Below, piece after piece: positions 63,280 through 64,000 of a DNA stretch of 64,000 nt. Positions within the stretch are counted from its first letter, which is position 1. Each line of letters starts with the position of its first letter. The DNA comes from Flavobacterium sinopsychrotolerans (lineage in GTDB: Bacteria; Bacteroidota; Bacteroidia; Flavobacteriales; Flavobacteriaceae): the NCBI RefSeq assembly GCF_900110375.1, contig NZ_FODN01000006.1:1-64000 (forward strand), read 5' to 3'. Below the pieces are notes generated by a model that ran no database searches, was not told the origin of the DNA, and was given only the letters and a program-made list of their open reading frames with translations. The translations under genes were made by a program, and so were the position numbers.

Positions 63280-64000
63280 ATGGGAATAGTATTAAATCAA
63301 TCTTTAAAGAATACGATAATTACCTATTTGGGTTTTGGAATTGGCGCCATAAACACACTTTATTTGTATCCCTTTTTTTTAGGAACGGTATTTTATGCTT
63401 TAACAAACTATATACTTTCTTGGGCAAATATTATTATGCCTCTATTGGCGTTTGGGATGCAAAATACTTTGGTGAAATTTTATACGCAGTATAAAACGGA
63501 AGAAGAACGCTCTCAGTTTCTATCATTTACAGTGCTAATCCCTTTATTATTGTGTATTCCTTTAGTATTGATTGGTTTATTCTTTTTTGAACCCATTTCA
63601 TTATACTTGAGTAAAGAAAACCCTGTGGTTAAGGATTATTTATGGCTTATTCCATTTATAGGGCTGAGTATGGCTTATTTCGAAATTTTTTATGCTTGGG
63701 CAAGGGTTCACATGCATTCCGTTTTTGGGAATTTTGTTAAAGAGGTTGGACTTCGATTATTTTCTTTATTTGCCTTAATAGGAGTTTATTACAAATGGAT
63801 TACTGTTGTAGAATTTATTTATGTTACAGCTATTATTTATTTTCTGGCTTTTATTATCACGATGTTTTATGCTTTCCGAATAAAAAAACCTGTTTTTCAG
63901 TTCTCCATTCCTCAAAATGTGAAAGATGTTTTAGTATATACTTTTTTCATTATTTTATCAGGTAGTGTAGCGGTTATGTTGCTGGATATTGATAAGATTA
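63280..64000 (+). CDS. Polysaccharide flippase-like (Wzx/MATE) membrane protein, 5' part
   Basis: The frame is open to the window end, so about 240 N-terminal residues are seen. They contain about seven hydrophobic helices (for example TIITYLGFGIGAINTLYLYP, VLIPLLLCIPLVLIGLFFF, LWLIPFIGLSMAYFEIFYAW) in the pattern of oligosaccharide flippases that move lipid-linked glycans across the inner membrane. Start taken at ATG 63280 (MGIVLNQSLKNT); an in-frame ATG 21 bp upstream (63259) is possible. Context after a glycosyltransferase and a YfhO-like protein supports a surface-polysaccharide locus continuing beyond the window. Confidence 0.85.
   Translation, partial: MGIVLNQSLKNTIITYLGFGIGAINTLYLYPFFLGTVFYALTNYILSWANIIMPLLAFGMQNTLVKFYTQYKTEEERSQFLSFTVLIPLLLCIPLVLIGLFFFEPISLYLSKENPVVKDYLWLIPFIGLSMAYFEIFYAWARVHMHSVFGNFVKEVGLRLFSLFALIGVYYKWITVVEFIYVTAIIYFLAFIITMFYAFRIKKPVFQFSIPQNVKDVLVYTFFIILSGSVAVMLLDIDKI

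Overview
The window looks like a chromosome segment of a member of the Bacteroidota, most likely a Flavobacterium or close relative. The evidence is AT-rich DNA, a gldI gliding-motility lipoprotein gene, a subtilase carrying a type IX secretion sorting domain, several gene families typical of Flavobacteriaceae (DUF3810, DUF4268, DUF4834, DHCW cupin, cyclophilin-FKBP fusions), and repeated -7 promoter boxes of the form TAnnTTTG. No rRNA, tRNA or CRISPR array was seen.

Positions 1-5058 are an accessory island. It reads as an integron-like gene-cassette array on the minus strand. A tyrosine recombinase (4015-5058) is followed by a hairpin-bearing attI-like segment (3913-4014) and then four cassettes separated by long imperfect palindromes with attC architecture. 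Each cassette begins with a short core (after G^TT) that is the exact complement of the core beginning its own downstream palindrome, as expected of circular cassettes integrated one after another. The cassettes are: an apparently gene-less one with a 12-bp tandem repeat; a zinc-ribbon/transmembrane/BamE-like protein; a 529-residue reverse transcriptase of the UG/Abi (defence-associated) type; and a BamE-like lipoprotein. The last cassette's attC-like site is interrupted by a group II intron in the opposite orientation, whose 3' end opens the window. This array is the most novel part of the window.

From 5387 to 46678 the content is mainly housekeeping and envelope biology: two secreted cyclophilin-FKBP isomerases next to gldI and a DHH phosphoesterase; a ClC channel and a RidA protein; guaA followed by two LysM proteins, an OsmC protein and a DUF3820 protein; pyrG and yidC; a fasciclin lipoprotein; an L,D-transpeptidase-like protein; mnmA; a T9SS-exported subtilase; a nitronate monooxygenase; a Nudix CoA pyrophosphatase and a PlsC-like acyltransferase; an ECF sigma factor with a membrane partner, divergent from two large secreted proteins; a type II NADH dehydrogenase; pepD; a DEAD-box helicase with an RG-rich tail; and the RdgB/HAM1 NTP pyrophosphatase.

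Positions 46700-48011 have no protein gene but hold four tandem units, each with a TATCTTTG promoter box, about 135 nt of similarly foldable sequence and a GGAGG...CCTCC terminator. They are best read as four tandem small-RNA genes of one family (6S-like or Flavo-1-like is a hypothesis).

The right part (48012-64000) carries a GltB-like FMN protein, a hybrid 7TMR-DISM histidine kinase, a NYN/OST-HTH protein, DUF2157 and GDYxxLxY membrane-associated proteins, an alpha-oxoamine synthase (serine palmitoyltransferase/cysteate acyltransferase type) near a GNAT-fold protein that may be its N-acyltransferase partner, and the start of a surface polysaccharide locus (YfhO-like membrane protein, glycosyltransferase, flippase) that runs off the end.
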